From NCBI RefSeq assembly GCF_002834385.1, contig NZ_PITQ01000001.1, positions 992,001 to 1,056,000 on the forward strand: a DNA stretch of 64,000 nucleotides, given 5' to 3'. The notes below the pieces were generated by a model. That model was not told where the DNA came from. It searched no databases and saw only the letters and a program-made list of their open reading frames with translations. The position numbers and the translations under genes were made by a program. Below, one piece after another: positions 1-10,495 of the stretch. Within the stretch, counting starts at the first letter, position 1. The number at the start of each line of letters is the position of its first letter. This DNA comes from Rahnella sp. AA (GTDB lineage: Bacteria; Pseudomonadota; Gammaproteobacteria; Enterobacterales; Enterobacteriaceae).

Positions 1-914
1 TGGGCAAAAGCCTGGCCGATCGCGGTGATAATCATACTCAGCGTCTTATCATCCTTCACCGTTTTGTTGTAATACATGATGATGTCGTAGCCCAGCGGGG
101 GAATTTCACATTCCAGGATTTGAACCGGAAATGTCTCTTTGAAAAGCTCGACCATTTTTTCCGGCAAAATGCCCACTAAATCAGTACTGGCCACCATGGA
201 GAGAATATTGATGGCATTGTAACTGGTAAACACGACAGGCCGCTCGGGGAGTGATTCGCTGAGCTCGAAGTGCATCCTTTTGAGATCACTGGCATTGGTC
301 ATTATCGCTGTTTGTGGCATCACCTGCGCCTGCTCCGCAGAGAGTGTTTTATCCAGCACCGGATGGTTTTTGCTGCAAACGAAAACCGTGTTATCCGACA
401 TCAGCTTTATGCCTTTGAGTGATTTGTTGAATAACGGGCTGATATCGATCACCAGGTCTGCACGATGCTGAATAAGGGTATCTTCAGGGTCATTCAGTGG
501 CAGGTGTTTCAGTGTGTAGTTGTTGTTAATCTTCTTCAGTTCTTTGAGGATCAGCGGAAAAGTAATCAGGGCGACAAAGGGATAACAACTGACCGTCAGA
601 ACGCGTGATTTATCGTTATCGTGCGTGAAGTCCAGGCCGGTCAGAATGGCGTTAAGCCCCTGGCTGATATGATTGTGCAGATTTGTGGCATAAGTTGTCG
701 GGCTTATTCCCTGACCATTGCGGATAAAAAGCGGATCCGGAAATGTATTACGTAGCTTTTGAATGGACTGGCTCACCGAGGACGGTGTCAGTTTCAGTGC
801 TTTCGCCGCATTGACGATGCCTTTATGCAAGTACACGGCTTCAAAAACGGTGAGTAAATTGAGGTCGAGTTTGTGAAGCTTATTCAGGCTGGCGCTAATA
901 TTTTTATTATCCAT
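1..914 (-). CDS. LysR-family transcriptional regulator, YbeF/LeuO-like (3' end outside window)
   Basis: The gene is read leftward from an ATG at 914 and runs off the left edge, so the C-terminus is missing. About 304 residues are present. The first 75 or so form the LysR winged helix-turn-helix (DLNLLTVFEAVYLHKG, then AAKALKLTPSSVSQSIQKLR); the rest is the co-inducer domain with the usual two-lobe pattern. Position next to lipB matches E. coli ybeF, which lies between lipA and lipB, and the N-terminal style (LHKLDLNLL) is of the LeuO/YbeF subgroup. The target and inducer cannot be told from the sequence. A small inverted repeat (CCCGGCA/TGCCGGG, 943-962) lies just upstream in the 152-bp gap to lipB and could be in its promoter or leader. 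Identification as a LysR regulator is firm; the YbeF assignment rests on synteny. Confidence 0.85.
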   Translation of the reverse strand, partial: MDNKNISASLNKLHKLDLNLLTVFEAVYLHKGIVNAAKALKLTPSSVSQSIQKLRNTFPDPLFIRNGQGISPTTYATNLHNHISQGLNAILTGLDFTHDNDKSRVLTVSCYPFVALITFPLILKELKKINNNYTLKHLPLNDPEDTLIQHRADLVIDISPLFNKSLKGIKLMSDNTVFVCSKNHPVLDKTLSAEQAQVMPQTAIMTNASDLKRMHFELSESLPERPVVFTSYNAINILSMVASTDLVGILPEKMVELFKETFPVQILECEIPPLGYDIIMYYNKTVKDDKTLSMIITAIGQAFA

Positions 915-1066
915 ATAACATTCCTGACAGTGATAGAACTGTCCCGGCAGATGTTTGCCGGGGAGTGCGCTTATCCGTAAGCGATGAACTGCCGGGAAGC
1001 CAGTTGACGATACTAAAACAGAATTAAGTGTAAATGCGTTTATTTATCAATTAACTGGAAGCAAAA

Positions 1067-1750
1067 TCACAGAGGGGATGTGGCATATTGTTCAAGTTGC
1101 CACGGGAGATAGTCAACCTGTTGGTAATCCAGGCGATGATTGAACGATTTCACCAGCACGGGCATGACCTGATCGACGGTTAGCCCCGGTTTCTCCCGGC
1201 TGGCCTGTGTCATTTCCAGACCGGCATATCCGCACGGATTAATACGGTGGAAGGGCTCCAGATCCATATCGATATTCAATGCCAGACCGTGCAGGGAGCA
1301 CCCTTTACGGATACGTAACCCCAGCGAACAAATCTTTTTTCCATCGACATAAACGCCGGGCGCATCAGCTCGCGGATAGGCATCGATAGAAAAGTGCGCC
1401 AGCGTATCTACTACGGTTTGTTCGATAGCCGTGACTAACTGACGGACGCCCAGTTTTTTCCGCTTTAAATCGACCATCACGTACATCACCTGCTGGCCCG
1501 GTCCGTGATACGTGACCTGACCGCCGCGATCGCTCTGAATAACCGGAATATCGCCGGGCATTAAAACGTGCTCTGCCTTTCCTGCCTGACCCTGAGTAAA
1601 TACGCGCGGATGCTGAACCAGCCAGATTTCGTCCAGTGAGTCGGCGTTCCGGTGCTCAGTGAAATGGTGCATGGCCAGAGAGACAGGCTCATACGGCTGA
1701 AGGCCAAGCTGGCGCAGTACGATACGTTCTTGCGGATTATGTGATTGCAC
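1067..1750 (-). CDS. lipB: Octanoyl-[acyl-carrier-protein]:protein N-octanoyltransferase
   Basis: LipB moves the octanoyl chain from acyl carrier protein to the lipoyl domains of 2-oxoacid dehydrogenases and GcvH, the step before sulfur insertion by LipA. The 227-residue protein has the family signature [12 protein letters not shown] near residue 80, the catalytic lysine in [11 protein letters not shown] (Lys139) and the catalytic cysteine in NPCGYAGLE (Cys173). Both are shifted by four from the E. coli numbering (Lys135, Cys169). Length is close to the E. coli enzyme (213 aa) with a slightly longer N-terminus. It lies 72 bp after ybeD on the same strand, as in E. coli. Confidence 0.97.
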   Translation of the reverse strand: MQSHNPQERIVLRQLGLQPYEPVSLAMHHFTEHRNADSLDEIWLVQHPRVFTQGQAGKAEHVLMPGDIPVIQSDRGGQVTYHGPGQQVMYVMVDLKRKKLGVRQLVTAIEQTVVDTLAHFSIDAYPRADAPGVYVDGKKICSLGLRIRKGCSLHGLALNIDMDLEPFHRINPCGYAGLEMTQASREKPGLTVDQVMPVLVKSFNHRLDYQQVDYLPWQLEQYATSPL

Positions 1751-1822
1751 GGCAGTTATCGTCAGTAGGAGGAGGGAAAACGCGCGACAGAGTTTCTCTC
1801 GCGCGGGCCGGTCAGAAAGGGC

Positions 1823-2086
1823 TTACAGCACCATGCGGACAATTTCGATATTACCCAACTCAGAATACAGAGTTTCGACCTGATCGATGTGGGTGGCGGT
1901 GATCGTAATTGAAACGGAGTGGTAATTCCCTTTACTGCTCGGTTTTACCTGAGGATTGTAGTCGCCAGGCGCATGGCGTTGCACGACTTCCACAACCTGG
2001 TCTACCAGCTCGGGTTGTGCCAGGCCCATTACTTTGTAGGTAAAGGAGCAAGGGAATTCGAGCAGTTCGTTCAGTTTGGTTTTCAT
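1823..2086 (-). CDS. ybeD: YbeD family protein (DUF493)
   Basis: A small cytoplasmic protein of 87 residues, nearly identical along its whole length to E. coli YbeD ([11 protein letters not shown] at the start, VRMVL at the end). The fold in this family is a ferredoxin-like alpha/beta sandwich related to ACT regulatory domains; no enzymatic role is established. The ATG at 2086 is preferred over an in-frame GTG two codons upstream because it has GGAG about seven bases ahead and gives the exact family length. It sits between dacA and lipB and may be co-transcribed with lipB. Confidence 0.95.
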   Translation of the reverse strand: MKTKLNELLEFPCSFTYKVMGLAQPELVDQVVEVVQRHAPGDYNPQVKPSSKGNYHSVSITITATHIDQVETLYSELGNIEIVRMVL

Positions 2087-2199
2087 GTGCACTCCAGCGT
2101 ATTAAGTATTATCTCTGAAAGTATAACTCCCGCCGTAGCGGGAGCCATAATCTATACCGATTATATGGGGATTGTTGCAAACTTTTTCAAGCGGGCAAC

Positions 2200-3408
2200 T
2201 TAGCCAAACCAGTGGTGGAACATCAGCTTGATATAATCGACGATACGACCGAAGAAACCGCCTTCTTTCACTTCGTTCATCACCACAAGAGGGCGTTCAT
2301 CAATCGTTTTACCATCAAGCTGGAAATTGATGGAGCCAACAACCTGATTTTTCTGCAATGGTGCGTGCAGCTCTGGCGTGTTCAGCACGTAGCTGGCTTT
2401 CAAATCTTTCATGCGGCCACGCGGGATAGTCAGATAAGCATCTTTCTCAACGCCCAGCGCAACGCGATCGGTATCACCAAACCAGACTGGCTCCGAGGCG
2501 AACTCTTTTCCGGCCTTCAGCGGAGAAACGGTTTCGAAGAAACGGAAGCCCCAGGTCAGCAGTTTTTTACTTTCAACTTCACGGCCTTTATAAGTATGGC
2601 CGCCCATCACGGCAGAAATCAGGCGCATCTGGCCTTCAGTTGCGGATGCCACCAGGTTATAACCGGCGGAATCGGTATGGCCGGTTTTGATGCCGTCAAC
2701 GTTCAGGCTGTTATCCCATAGCAAACCGTTACGGTTCATCTGGCGGATATTGTTGAACGTGAACTCTTTTTCTTTATAGGTAGCGTACTCTTCCGGCACG
2801 TCGCGGATCAGCGCCTGGCCAATCAATGCCATGTCGCGCGCAGAGCTGTACTGACCGGCAGCATCCAGACCATGAACGGTACCGAAATGGGTGTTTTTCA
2901 GGCCCAGCGCGTTCACGTAGTTGTTCATGATGGCAACGAACGCATCCTGACTTCCGGCTACGTGGTCGGCCATCGCGACGCAAGCGTCGTTACCTGATTG
3001 CAGGATAATCCCGCGGTTAAGTTCAGAAACCGGCACGCGATCGCCGGGTTTAAGGAACATCAGCGATGAACCTTTGAACACCGGATTACCGGTTGCCCAT
3101 GCGTCCGGGCCGACGGTAACGATATCAGTCGGGGAAATTTTGCCGGCTTTGATAGACTGACCGATGACATAGCTGGTCATCATTTTTGTCAGGCTGGCAG
3201 GGTCACGGCGCGCATCGGCATTCATTTCTGCCAGAACTTTGCCGGAGTTGTAGTCGATCAGGACGTAGGCTTCTGCATCAATTTGCGGAACGCCAGGGAT
3301 CATTGTTTTTAGATTAACATCGTCGGCATAGGCGGACGCTGCACTGAAAGTGATTACGGTGCCAAATGCGAGGCTTTTGACTAAACGTGAAGTATTTACA
3401 AGTTTCAT
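2200..3408 (-). CDS. dacA: D-alanyl-D-alanine carboxypeptidase, penicillin-binding protein 5
   Basis: DacA trims the terminal D-alanine from peptidoglycan pentapeptides and helps keep normal cell shape. The 402-residue protein begins with a Sec signal peptide ending near Ala28 (ASAYA). The active-site triad of the SxxK family is complete: S72-L-T-K75, S138-G-N140 and K241-T-G243. A C-terminal beta domain follows, and the last 20 or so residues ([18 protein letters not shown]) form the amphipathic helix that anchors PBP5 on the periplasmic face of the inner membrane. It sits in the conserved cell-elongation cluster with rlpA, rodA and mrdA. Confidence 0.97.
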   Translation of the reverse strand: MKLVNTSRLVKSLAFGTVITFSAASAYADDVNLKTMIPGVPQIDAEAYVLIDYNSGKVLAEMNADARRDPASLTKMMTSYVIGQSIKAGKISPTDIVTVGPDAWATGNPVFKGSSLMFLKPGDRVPVSELNRGIILQSGNDACVAMADHVAGSQDAFVAIMNNYVNALGLKNTHFGTVHGLDAAGQYSSARDMALIGQALIRDVPEEYATYKEKEFTFNNIRQMNRNGLLWDNSLNVDGIKTGHTDSAGYNLVASATEGQMRLISAVMGGHTYKGREVESKKLLTWGFRFFETVSPLKAGKEFASEPVWFGDTDRVALGVEKDAYLTIPRGRMKDLKASYVLNTPELHAPLQKNQVVGSINFQLDGKTIDERPLVVMNEVKEGGFFGRIVDYIKLMFHHWFG

Positions 3409-3521
3409 GATCGGGACAACAACATCCGTGGGAGTAAGTGATAAACGTGCGCCACTATAGCAGAAGAGTCATAAGTCAGACATCTTCGATTACCGGCGCT
3501 TACTGACTTTTACTTATAAGA

Positions 3522-3539
3522 ACGGGGCCGGAGCCCCGT
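3522..3539 (-). terminator. GC-rich hairpin after rlpA
   Basis: A perfect seven-base-pair stem (ACGGGGC/GCCCCGT) with a four-base loop lies 9 bp after the rlpA stop codon. Only a weak T-rich tract follows on the minus strand, so it may attenuate rather than fully end transcription between rlpA and dacA. Confidence 0.5.
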
Positions 3540-3547
3540 ATTTTAGA

Positions 3548-4693
3548 TTACATACTGGCGGTGACAAAAGACTGCTGCTGGGCTTCACTGGCCAGTCGCT
3601 GTTGCAACTGAACGGCCTGCTGGCGGGTACTGAACGGCCCGAGCTGGACGCGGTAAGTACTGCCATTAGCCTGAACTTTTCCCGGAACAGAGAAGCGCTG
3701 GCTGAGGCTTTTTTGCCACAGTTGGGCGTTTTGGGCATTGCTGAGTGCACCGACCTGAACCATAAAGCCAGAGGATGGAATTGCGGCGGTATGCGCGGGT
3801 GCTGCGGCAACCGGTGCCGCAGAGGCGATAACCGGTGCTGCGCTGGCTGCCACCACCGGGGTTGCCGGTGCGCTGCCTTCAAGTACGCCTGCGCGCAATG
3901 GCGTAGGAGCACTCAGAAAACCGCCGCCGCTGTTGCCTGACATCGTTGTAGCAGCAGGCACATTTCCGTTGCTGTTATCTTCATCGTTGGTCAGCGGTGC
4001 TGCGTTCGGATTACTCAGCGTACTGTTGCTGATCGGGCGCACGTCAGAGGTGTTCACCGGTTGAGTAGAAAGCGTCGGGGTCCCCAGCTCACTGGCACCG
4101 AGACTTGGACGCGATGGCAGAGCATAAGATTGTTTCGCGACGGTCGTACCGATAGTACCTGGCCCGGAAAGTGTTCCATCAGGTGCAACGTTGATAAAAT
4201 CAATGCGTACTTTCGTACTATTCGTCAGGTTTAAACGATCCGCAGCGGCCTGAGATAAGTCAATGATTTTACCCGGCACATACGGGCCACGATCATTAAC
4301 ACGAACAACCAGCATACGGCCAGTGGCCATGTTGGTGACGCGAACATAACTTGGTATCGGCAATGTTGGATGTGCGGCCGTCATGGCGGTCGGGTCGAAT
4401 TCCTCGCCAGTCGCCGTGGTATTTCTACCATTTTCCTGCCCGTACCAGGCAGCCTGACCAACCTGAGAGAAGTTAGAAGGGTCTTTGACTATTTTATAGG
4501 TTTTACCATTAACGGTATAATCCTGCATTGTGCCCTGGTTATAAGGTTCGTAACGCGGATCGGCCCCGCCGATTTCCACCACCGGGCCGTTGTAGGCTTG
4601 CTGCGGTGCCGGTTGTTGTTGCTGAGTATCGTCAGTGGCGCAACCACTTAACAGCAAACCGATAATGACAGCTCCAAGCCACTCCTTACGCAT
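3548..4693 (-). CDS. rlpA: Septal ring lytic transglycosylase / lipoprotein RlpA
   Basis: RlpA is an outer-membrane lipoprotein that binds and, in some species, cleaves glycan strands lacking stem peptides at the division site. The 381-residue protein has a lipobox (LLLSGC, lipidated Cys18), a double-psi beta-barrel domain at about residues 75-165 (AAWYGQENGRNTTATGEEF through NDRGPYVPGKIIDLS), a long low-complexity Pro/Ala/Ser linker, and a C-terminal SPOR domain from about residue 305 (GFMVQVGALSNAQNAQLWQK) that binds denuded glycan at the septum. The stop of rodA is followed by only 9 bases to this start, so it is in the mrdA-rodA-rlpA operon. Confidence 0.95.
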   Translation of the reverse strand: MRKEWLGAVIIGLLLSGCATDDTQQQQPAPQQAYNGPVVEIGGADPRYEPYNQGTMQDYTVNGKTYKIVKDPSNFSQVGQAAWYGQENGRNTTATGEEFDPTAMTAAHPTLPIPSYVRVTNMATGRMLVVRVNDRGPYVPGKIIDLSQAAADRLNLTNSTKVRIDFINVAPDGTLSGPGTIGTTVAKQSYALPSRPSLGASELGTPTLSTQPVNTSDVRPISNSTLSNPNAAPLTNDEDNSNGNVPAATTMSGNSGGGFLSAPTPLRAGVLEGSAPATPVVAASAAPVIASAAPVAAAPAHTAAIPSSGFMVQVGALSNAQNAQLWQKSLSQRFSVPGKVQANGSTYRVQLGPFSTRQQAVQLQQRLASEAQQQSFVTASM

Positions 4694-4702
4694 TGCTCAC
4701 CT

Positions 4703-5815
4703 CTATAAATTCTTCGACAACATTTTCCGATGAGTATGTATCGACATGACGATACCAAACCCTGCCATTAGCACGATGAGTGCTGACCCGCCATAGCTGA
4801 CCAGAGGCAAAGGTACCCCAACTACCGGGACAATGCCACTGACCATACCGATGTTAACAAACACATAAACGAACAGAATCAACATCAATCCGCCGGACAT
4901 CACACGGCCAAAAGTTGTTTGTGCGTTGGCTGCAATGACCAGGCCACGCATGATGAGACATAAGTACAGCCCAAGCAGCACCAATACGCCAATCAGTCCC
5001 AGCTCTTCTGCCAGGACGGCAAAGATAAAGTCGGTATGTCGCTCTGGCAGGAATTCAAGCTGGGATTGGGTGCCATGCAACCAGCCCTTGCCGGAAAGCC
5101 CGCCTGAGCCGATAGCAATTTTTGACTGAATAATATGGTAACCGGCCCCGAGCGGGTCGCTTTCCGGATCAAGTAGCATCATGACGCGATCCCGCTGATA
5201 CCCATGCATCAGGAAAAACCACAGAATAGGGATAAAGGCGGCAACCAGAATCGCCGCGACCGCAATCAGTTTCCAGCTCATGCCCGAAAGGAACAAGACG
5301 AATAAGCCGGATGCGGCGATGAGAATCGACGTCCCGAGGTCAGGCTGCGCAGCAACCAGCAGGGTAGGGATGAAAATCAGCGCCAGCGCAATGGCCGTAT
5401 TTTTCAGAGACGGCGGGCAAACGTCGCGGTTGATAAAACGGGCGACCATCAGCGGAACGGCAATTTTCGCCAGCTCCGAAGGCTGGAATTTGATGATCCC
5501 TAAATCCAGCCACCGCTGCGCACCTTTACTGATACTGCCGAATGCATCGACCAGTACCAACAGAAAGACACAAAATATATACAGATAGGGCGCCCAGCTT
5601 TCATAAACACGGGGGGGAATTTGTGCCATCACCAGCATGATCACCAGACCCATCAGGATCTGGCCGATTTTGCGTTCCATCATGCCCATGTCCTGACCGC
5701 TGGCACTCCACATCACGAAAGCACTGTACGTCAGCAGTGCAAGCACAATAAGCAGCATCGTCAGGTCGATATGCATTTTCGACCACAATGATCTTTTTTG
5801 TTGGTTCTCAGTCAT
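4703..5815 (-). CDS. mrdB: Peptidoglycan glycosyltransferase RodA (SEDS family)
   Basis: RodA polymerises lipid II into glycan strands during cell elongation, working with the transpeptidase PBP2. The 370-residue protein is almost entirely hydrophobic with about ten membrane segments. SEDS hallmarks are visible: the QPDLGTS motif, the large periplasmic loop, and the C-terminal [19 protein letters not shown] signature. Six bases separate its start from the mrdA stop, so the two partners are translated from one message. Confidence 0.97.
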   Translation of the reverse strand: MTENQQKRSLWSKMHIDLTMLLIVLALLTYSAFVMWSASGQDMGMMERKIGQILMGLVIMLVMAQIPPRVYESWAPYLYIFCVFLLVLVDAFGSISKGAQRWLDLGIIKFQPSELAKIAVPLMVARFINRDVCPPSLKNTAIALALIFIPTLLVAAQPDLGTSILIAASGLFVLFLSGMSWKLIAVAAILVAAFIPILWFFLMHGYQRDRVMMLLDPESDPLGAGYHIIQSKIAIGSGGLSGKGWLHGTQSQLEFLPERHTDFIFAVLAEELGLIGVLVLLGLYLCLIMRGLVIAANAQTTFGRVMSGGLMLILFVYVFVNIGMVSGIVPVVGVPLPLVSYGGSALIVLMAGFGIVMSIHTHRKMLSKNL

Positions 5816-5821
5816 TGCTGG

Positions 5822-7726
5822 TTAATCACCTTCGGTTCCAGGCGGCGCAGGCGCGTCGGCCGGTAATTGTGTCGTGTTATCGCCCAATAAAATATGGTCG
5901 AGTATCTGGCGCGAAATTGTCCCAACCGCCGGGCCTGCTCCGCCGTTTTCCAGTACGACCGCAACGGCCACCGTCGGTTTGTCGAACGGCGCAAAAGAGG
6001 TCATCAGCTTGTGGTCACGCAGATGCTCAGCAATCTTATGTGCATTATAGATTTCATTGGCTTTCAAACCGTAAACTTGTGCTGTACCTGATTTGGCTGC
6101 GGCTCTGTAAGGCGCATCAGCAAAGTATTTGCGGGCGGTACCGTTCGGACGGTTAGCTACGCCGTACATCCCGTCTTTGGCAACTTCCCAATAACCGGAA
6201 TGAACATCCCCAATTTGGGTGGTTTCCTGCTGTTTATACGGCACCTGCTGCCCGTCAACTTTAGTACTTAGTAACAAATGCGGCGTTTTGACGTTGCCGT
6301 CATTAATCAGTGTGGTCATAGCTTTCATGATTTGCACCGGGGTTGCGGTCCAGTAACCCTGGCCGATACCCACCGGAATGGTATCACCCTGATACCAGGG
6401 CTTTTTAAAACGCTTAAATTTCCAGTCGCGGTTTGGCATGTTGCCGCTGCGTTCTTCCGACAAATCAATGCCGCTGTACTGGCCGTAACCGAATTTTCCC
6501 ATCCATTCAGAAAGCCTGTCGATGCCCATATCATAGGCAACCTGATAGAAGAAGGTATCAGCAGACTCTTCCAGTGATTTTGTGACATTCAGGCGTCCAT
6601 GGCCCCAGTGCTTCCAGTCACGATAGCGCTTGTCTGAACCGGGTAATTGCCACCAGCCAGGGTCAAACAGTGACGTGTTTCTGGTGATCACACCCGAAGT
6701 GAGGGCCGAAACGGCAATGTAGGGTTTCACCGTTGAGGCCGGTGGATAAACGCCCTGCGTTGTCCGGTTGATCAAAGGCTTGTTCGGATCGTTAAGCAGC
6801 GTGCTGTAATCTTTGCTGGAGATACCATCAACAAACAGATTGGGATCGTAGCTCGGATTAGAAACCAGTGCCCGGATAGCGCCGTCCCGCGGATCAGTGA
6901 CCACTACCGCAGCACGGCTACCGGTCAGTAATTCTTCAATGTATTGCTGCAAAGGCAGGTCAATCGTCAGATAGATATCTTTGCCTGCCTGAGGAGGTTC
7001 TTCATGAAGCTGGCGGATCACACGTCCACGGTTATTGACTTCGACTTCTTCGTAGCCGGTTTTACCGTGGAGCGTATCTTCGTAATAGCGTTCAATGCCC
7101 AGCTTACCGATGTCGTGGGTGGCTGCGTAGTTGGCCAGAATACCGTCTTTATCCAGACGTTCCACATCACGGTCGTTAATTTTTGAGACATAACCGATAA
7201 CGTGCGTCAGGGCGGAACCATAAGGATAATAGCGCCGCTGATAGCCTTTGACTTCAACGCCGGGGAAGTGGAACTGGTTCACAGAAAAGCGCGCGACCTG
7301 GACTTCCGTCAGCGCTGTTTTGACCGCTATAGAGGTAAAGCGCCGTGAGCGCTGACGTTCTTTTTTGAAGTTATCGATATCTTCAGGCGTGAGGTCGACG
7401 ATAGGTTTGAGGCCTTCAAGCGTAGCCTGCAGATTATCGACTTTTTCCGGCACCAGTTCGAGCTGATAAATAGTACGATTTAACGCCAGCGGGGTTCCGT
7501 TGCGGTCATAGATAATGCCACGGCTTGGTGCAATAGGGACCAGCTTGATGCGGTTATCGTTGGAACGGGTCTGATAATCCTGAAAGCGAACAATTTGCAG
7601 GTTATACAAATTGAAAGCCAGGATACCGCTAAGTAGCAGAATGCCGATGAACGCCACCAGTGCACGGCGCACAAAGAGGGCTGATTCAGCCGTATAGTCG
7701 CGAAAAGGGTTACGATCTATTTTCAT
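5822..7726 (-). CDS. mrdA: Penicillin-binding protein 2, elongation-specific transpeptidase
   Basis: PBP2 cross-links side-wall peptidoglycan and is the beta-lactam target for amdinocillin. The 634-residue protein has a short cytoplasmic tail, one membrane anchor (about residues 20-42), a pedestal domain and a transpeptidase domain with STVKPY (active serine near residue 330), a SAD-type motif in EESADTFF, and KSGTAQV near the C-terminus. It matches E. coli PBP2 closely along its length; the position before the active serine is Ala instead of Gly (YPPASTVKPY). The gene follows rlmH after 38 bp. Confidence 0.97.
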   Translation of the reverse strand: MKIDRNPFRDYTAESALFVRRALVAFIGILLLSGILAFNLYNLQIVRFQDYQTRSNDNRIKLVPIAPSRGIIYDRNGTPLALNRTIYQLELVPEKVDNLQATLEGLKPIVDLTPEDIDNFKKERQRSRRFTSIAVKTALTEVQVARFSVNQFHFPGVEVKGYQRRYYPYGSALTHVIGYVSKINDRDVERLDKDGILANYAATHDIGKLGIERYYEDTLHGKTGYEEVEVNNRGRVIRQLHEEPPQAGKDIYLTIDLPLQQYIEELLTGSRAAVVVTDPRDGAIRALVSNPSYDPNLFVDGISSKDYSTLLNDPNKPLINRTTQGVYPPASTVKPYIAVSALTSGVITRNTSLFDPGWWQLPGSDKRYRDWKHWGHGRLNVTKSLEESADTFFYQVAYDMGIDRLSEWMGKFGYGQYSGIDLSEERSGNMPNRDWKFKRFKKPWYQGDTIPVGIGQGYWTATPVQIMKAMTTLINDGNVKTPHLLLSTKVDGQQVPYKQQETTQIGDVHSGYWEVAKDGMYGVANRPNGTARKYFADAPYRAAAKSGTAQVYGLKANEIYNAHKIAEHLRDHKLMTSFAPFDKPTVAVAVVLENGGAGPAVGTISRQILDHILLGDNTTQLPADAPAPPGTEGD

Positions 7727-7764
7727 CCCACTACTTAATTCATGTTGCTGACATTCACCACCCG

Positions 7765-8235
7765 TTATTCGCGGTGGTATGGATGATTAGTGGTAATACT
7801 CCAGGCGCGGTAAAGACTTTCCGCGACCAGAACCCGAACCAGCGGGTGAGGAAGTGTCAACGGAGAGAGCGACCAGCTCTGTTCCGCTGCGGCTTTACAG
7901 GCCGGAGCCAACCCTTCCGGACCGCCGATTAACAGGCTGACATTTCGTCCGTCCTGCTTCCAGCGTTCCAGTTGTTGTGCCAGTTGCGGGGTTTCCCACG
8001 GCGTGCCTGGGATATCCAGGGTCACAATGCGATTTCCCTTACCGACGGCGGCCAGCATCTGTTCGCCTTCTTTTTCAAGAATGCGTTTGATATCTGCGTT
8101 CTTACCCCGTTTCCCCGCCGGAACTTCAGTCAGTTCAAACGGCATATCTTTCGGAAAACGGTGCAGGTAATCGTTAAAACCGGTTTGCACCCAGTCAGGC
8201 ATTTTTGTGCCGACGGCGACAAGTTGCAGTTTCAC
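7765..8235 (-). CDS. rlmH: 23S rRNA (pseudouridine1915-N3)-methyltransferase
   Basis: RlmH is a SPOUT-class methyltransferase that acts on the pseudouridine at position 1915 in helix 69 of 23S rRNA, only in assembled 70S ribosomes. The protein has 155-156 residues, the standard size. The SAM-binding trefoil knot is seen in LLIGGPEGL and [19 protein letters not shown]. It starts 3 bases after the rsfS stop codon, so the two ribosome-related genes are translationally linked. Confidence 0.97.
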   Translation of the reverse strand: MKLQLVAVGTKMPDWVQTGFNDYLHRFPKDMPFELTEVPAGKRGKNADIKRILEKEGEQMLAAVGKGNRIVTLDIPGTPWETPQLAQQLERWKQDGRNVSLLIGGPEGLAPACKAAAEQSWSLSPLTLPHPLVRVLVAESLYRAWSITTNHPYHRE

Positions 8236-8238
8236 GCA

Positions 8239-8556
8239 TTAACCCCAGAGTTTCTCAAGCTCATAAAGCTGACGGCTTTCTTCCTGCATGACGTGGACGA
8301 TGACTTCGCCCAGATCGACTACGACCCAGTCTGCTTCGTTAATGCCTTTTACGCCCATGGCGTCCATACCGGCCGCTTTCACTTCTTCAACCAGATGTCC
8401 TGCGATAGCCACAACGTGGCGGCTTGATGTACCGGTACAAATAACCATGCAGTCAGTGATACTGGATTTACCTTTAACATCAATGGCGATGATGTCTTGT
8501 GCTTTCAGGTCGTCGACTTTATCGACAACAAAATCTTGGAGCGCTTTACCTTGCAA
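8239..8556 (-). CDS. rsfS: Ribosomal silencing factor RsfS
   Basis: RsfS binds uL14 on the 50S subunit and blocks subunit joining when nutrients run low. The start chosen is a TTG at 8556: it is preceded by AGGGGGA five to six bases upstream and gives 105 residues beginning [13 protein letters not shown], the exact length and start of the E. coli protein. The longer in-frame reading from 8691 adds 45 residues with no family match. The conserved core [18 protein letters not shown] and [17 protein letters not shown] is intact. Confidence 0.95.
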   Translation of the reverse strand: MQGKALQDFVVDKVDDLKAQDIIAIDVKGKSSITDCMVICTGTSSRHVVAIAGHLVEEVKAAGMDAMGVKGINEADWVVVDLGEVIVHVMQEESRQLYELEKLWG

Positions 8557-8762
8557 AGGTTCCCCCTGGGGATATTTGAAACAATTGACCTCATGAGCGG
8601 TTCGCCGGTATGACACCGGAGCGATGAACATTCTCATGATGGATAAACATAGCGGTTGTCTGGAAAATAGCTTAAAGCGTTTAACAATCAATACATTGTA
8701 CTGGTTTATGACGCAGCGTTATCAAGAGCCGAAATTAAGCGGCGCAGTATAGCACGCGTTGG

Positions 8763-9440
8763 CTACTCGCGGTATAAGCCCTGTGATTCTATGTAGCGCT
8801 CAACGGCGTAAGGTAATAAATCTGAACAATCAAGACCCGCATGGCGGCGCTCACGGATTTCAGTTGCTGAGATATCCAGCAGCGGCGTATTGACCTGATA
8901 AATAAATCCCGCAGGGTTTTGTTTAAGTTGCTGAGCATCCGTGGCCCGATGGATGTCATACCAACTCTGTAGCGCCGGTGTGTCGAGTTGCTCCTGATAT
9001 CCCGGACGTGCCATCACCACCAGATGGCATACATTCAGCAGCGACTCCCAGCGGTGCCACCTATGCAGCGTCAGCAACGAATCCTGACCGATGATAAACG
9101 CCAGCGGGCAATGTTCGCCATGCTCTTTACGTAACGTTTCAAGCGTCTCGATCGTATAAGACGGCGTATCAACACAAAGCTCCCGGGGATCAACCGAAAA
9201 CAGCGGGTTTCCTGCCACAGCAAGTTCCACCATATGCAGGCGTTGCTGAGGATTGGCTTCAGGCTGCGGGCGGTGAGGAGGAACATTATTAGGCAGCAGG
9301 ATCACCTGATCAAACCCGGCATGTTGCGCCAGGCTGGCGACAGGTTTCAGATGACCATAATGGATAGGATCAAAAGTCCCGCCAAAAAAAGCCAGCAGTT
9401 TTTCCGGGCTGGCAGAAGAATGAGGGGGCATGAGTGGCAT
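8763..9440 (-). CDS. nadD: Nicotinate-nucleotide adenylyltransferase
   Basis: NadD adenylates nicotinate mononucleotide to deamido-NAD, an essential step in NAD synthesis. The nucleotidyltransferase signature [14 protein letters not shown] is at the N-terminus and ISATEIRER near the C-terminus. The ATG at 9440 has AGGA seven bases upstream and gives 225 residues; a second ATG at 9431 is possible and would give 222. The E. coli enzyme is 213 aa. It follows holA after 14 bases. In E. coli cobC lies between rsfS and nadD; here the 206-bp gap between the rsfS start and the nadD stop holds no gene. Confidence 0.95.
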   Translation of the reverse strand: MPLMPPHSSASPEKLLAFFGGTFDPIHYGHLKPVASLAQHAGFDQVILLPNNVPPHRPQPEANPQQRLHMVELAVAGNPLFSVDPRELCVDTPSYTIETLETLRKEHGEHCPLAFIIGQDSLLTLHRWHRWESLLNVCHLVVMARPGYQEQLDTPALQSWYDIHRATDAQQLKQNPAGFIYQVNTPLLDISATEIRERRHAGLDCSDLLPYAVERYIESQGLYRE

Positions 9441-9454
9441 AGCGGTGTCCTGCT

Positions 9455-10495
9455 TCAATACAAGTCCGAACCTGCGAAACTGGTCGGTAGTGGTTTTCCA
9501 CACAATAACATTGAGAGGCTTTCCAGCTCAGACCAGACGGATTGGCCGTAATCCTGCTTCAGCGTAATTTCCATTTGCGTCAGCATACGAACTGCCTGGG
9601 ATAGTTGCCCAAGAGACAGCCGTTGGAGGGCTTGTGTCACCAGCGTCCGCCTGTTTTGCCATACTTTTTGCTGGTCAAATAGCGTGCGTAATGGTGTCGA
9701 GTCCATTTTGCGCTTCAGATTAAGCAGCATCAGAAGTTCGCGTTGCACCGTTCTCAGCAGAATAACCGGCTCGCTGTCTTCCTGCTGGAGCTGACGTAAA
9801 ATATGCCATGCGCGTTTGCTTTTTCCGGCAAGCAGGGCATCCAGCCAGTGATAAGGTGTGAAATGTGCGGCATCGTTGACGGCTTCTTCAACGCGCGGGA
9901 GCGTGAGTTTGCCATCCGGATAGAGCAGGGAAAGCCGCTCAAGAGATTGCGCTAAAGCCAGCAGATTACCTTCGTAGCAATAGCATAAAAGCTGATTAGC
10001 GGGCTCGTCGAGTTCAAGCGACAACGCTTTGGCACGTCGTGTGACCCAGCGTGGTAACTGAGCCTGTTCGGGGGTCTGGCAACTGACAAACACGCCTTTA
10101 TCGCTCAGCGCCTTAAACCATGCGCTGTTTTCCTGCCCTTTGGTCAGTTTCGTTCCGCGTAGCACCAGTAAAATGTCGTCATGCAACAAAGTGGTCAGCT
10201 TAAGTAACTGTTCCGACATCGGAGCCGTTGGGCCATTTTCGGGTAAAATAAGCGTCAGGGTCTGGCGGCTGGCAAAGAGGCTGAGCGCCCTGCAGATACT
10301 GAAAATCGACTCCCATTCGGTATGAAGGTCAAGAACGTATGTGTAGTGTTCCTGAAAATCAGCCCGTTGAGCCGCTTTGCGGATACTGTCCTGGCTTTCC
10401 TGCAAAAGCAGGGGGTCGTTTCCACACAGCACATAACAAGCGCGCAGCCCCTCATGGAGCTGCGCGTCGAGTTGCTCCGGATAAACTCGGATCAT
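9455..10495 (-). CDS. holA: DNA polymerase III, delta subunit
   Basis: Delta is the wrench of the clamp loader: it opens the beta sliding clamp. The 346-residue protein matches E. coli HolA (343 aa) from [13 protein letters not shown] onward, with the degenerate AAA+ fold of the family, no functional Walker A, and the C-terminal collar domain. Its ATG overlaps the lptE stop by four bases (ATGA), so the two are translationally coupled. Confidence 0.96.
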   Translation of the reverse strand: MIRVYPEQLDAQLHEGLRACYVLCGNDPLLLQESQDSIRKAAQRADFQEHYTYVLDLHTEWESIFSICRALSLFASRQTLTLILPENGPTAPMSEQLLKLTTLLHDDILLVLRGTKLTKGQENSAWFKALSDKGVFVSCQTPEQAQLPRWVTRRAKALSLELDEPANQLLCYCYEGNLLALAQSLERLSLLYPDGKLTLPRVEEAVNDAAHFTPYHWLDALLAGKSKRAWHILRQLQQEDSEPVILLRTVQRELLMLLNLKRKMDSTPLRTLFDQQKVWQNRRTLVTQALQRLSLGQLSQAVRMLTQMEITLKQDYGQSVWSELESLSMLLCGKPLPTSFAGSDLY

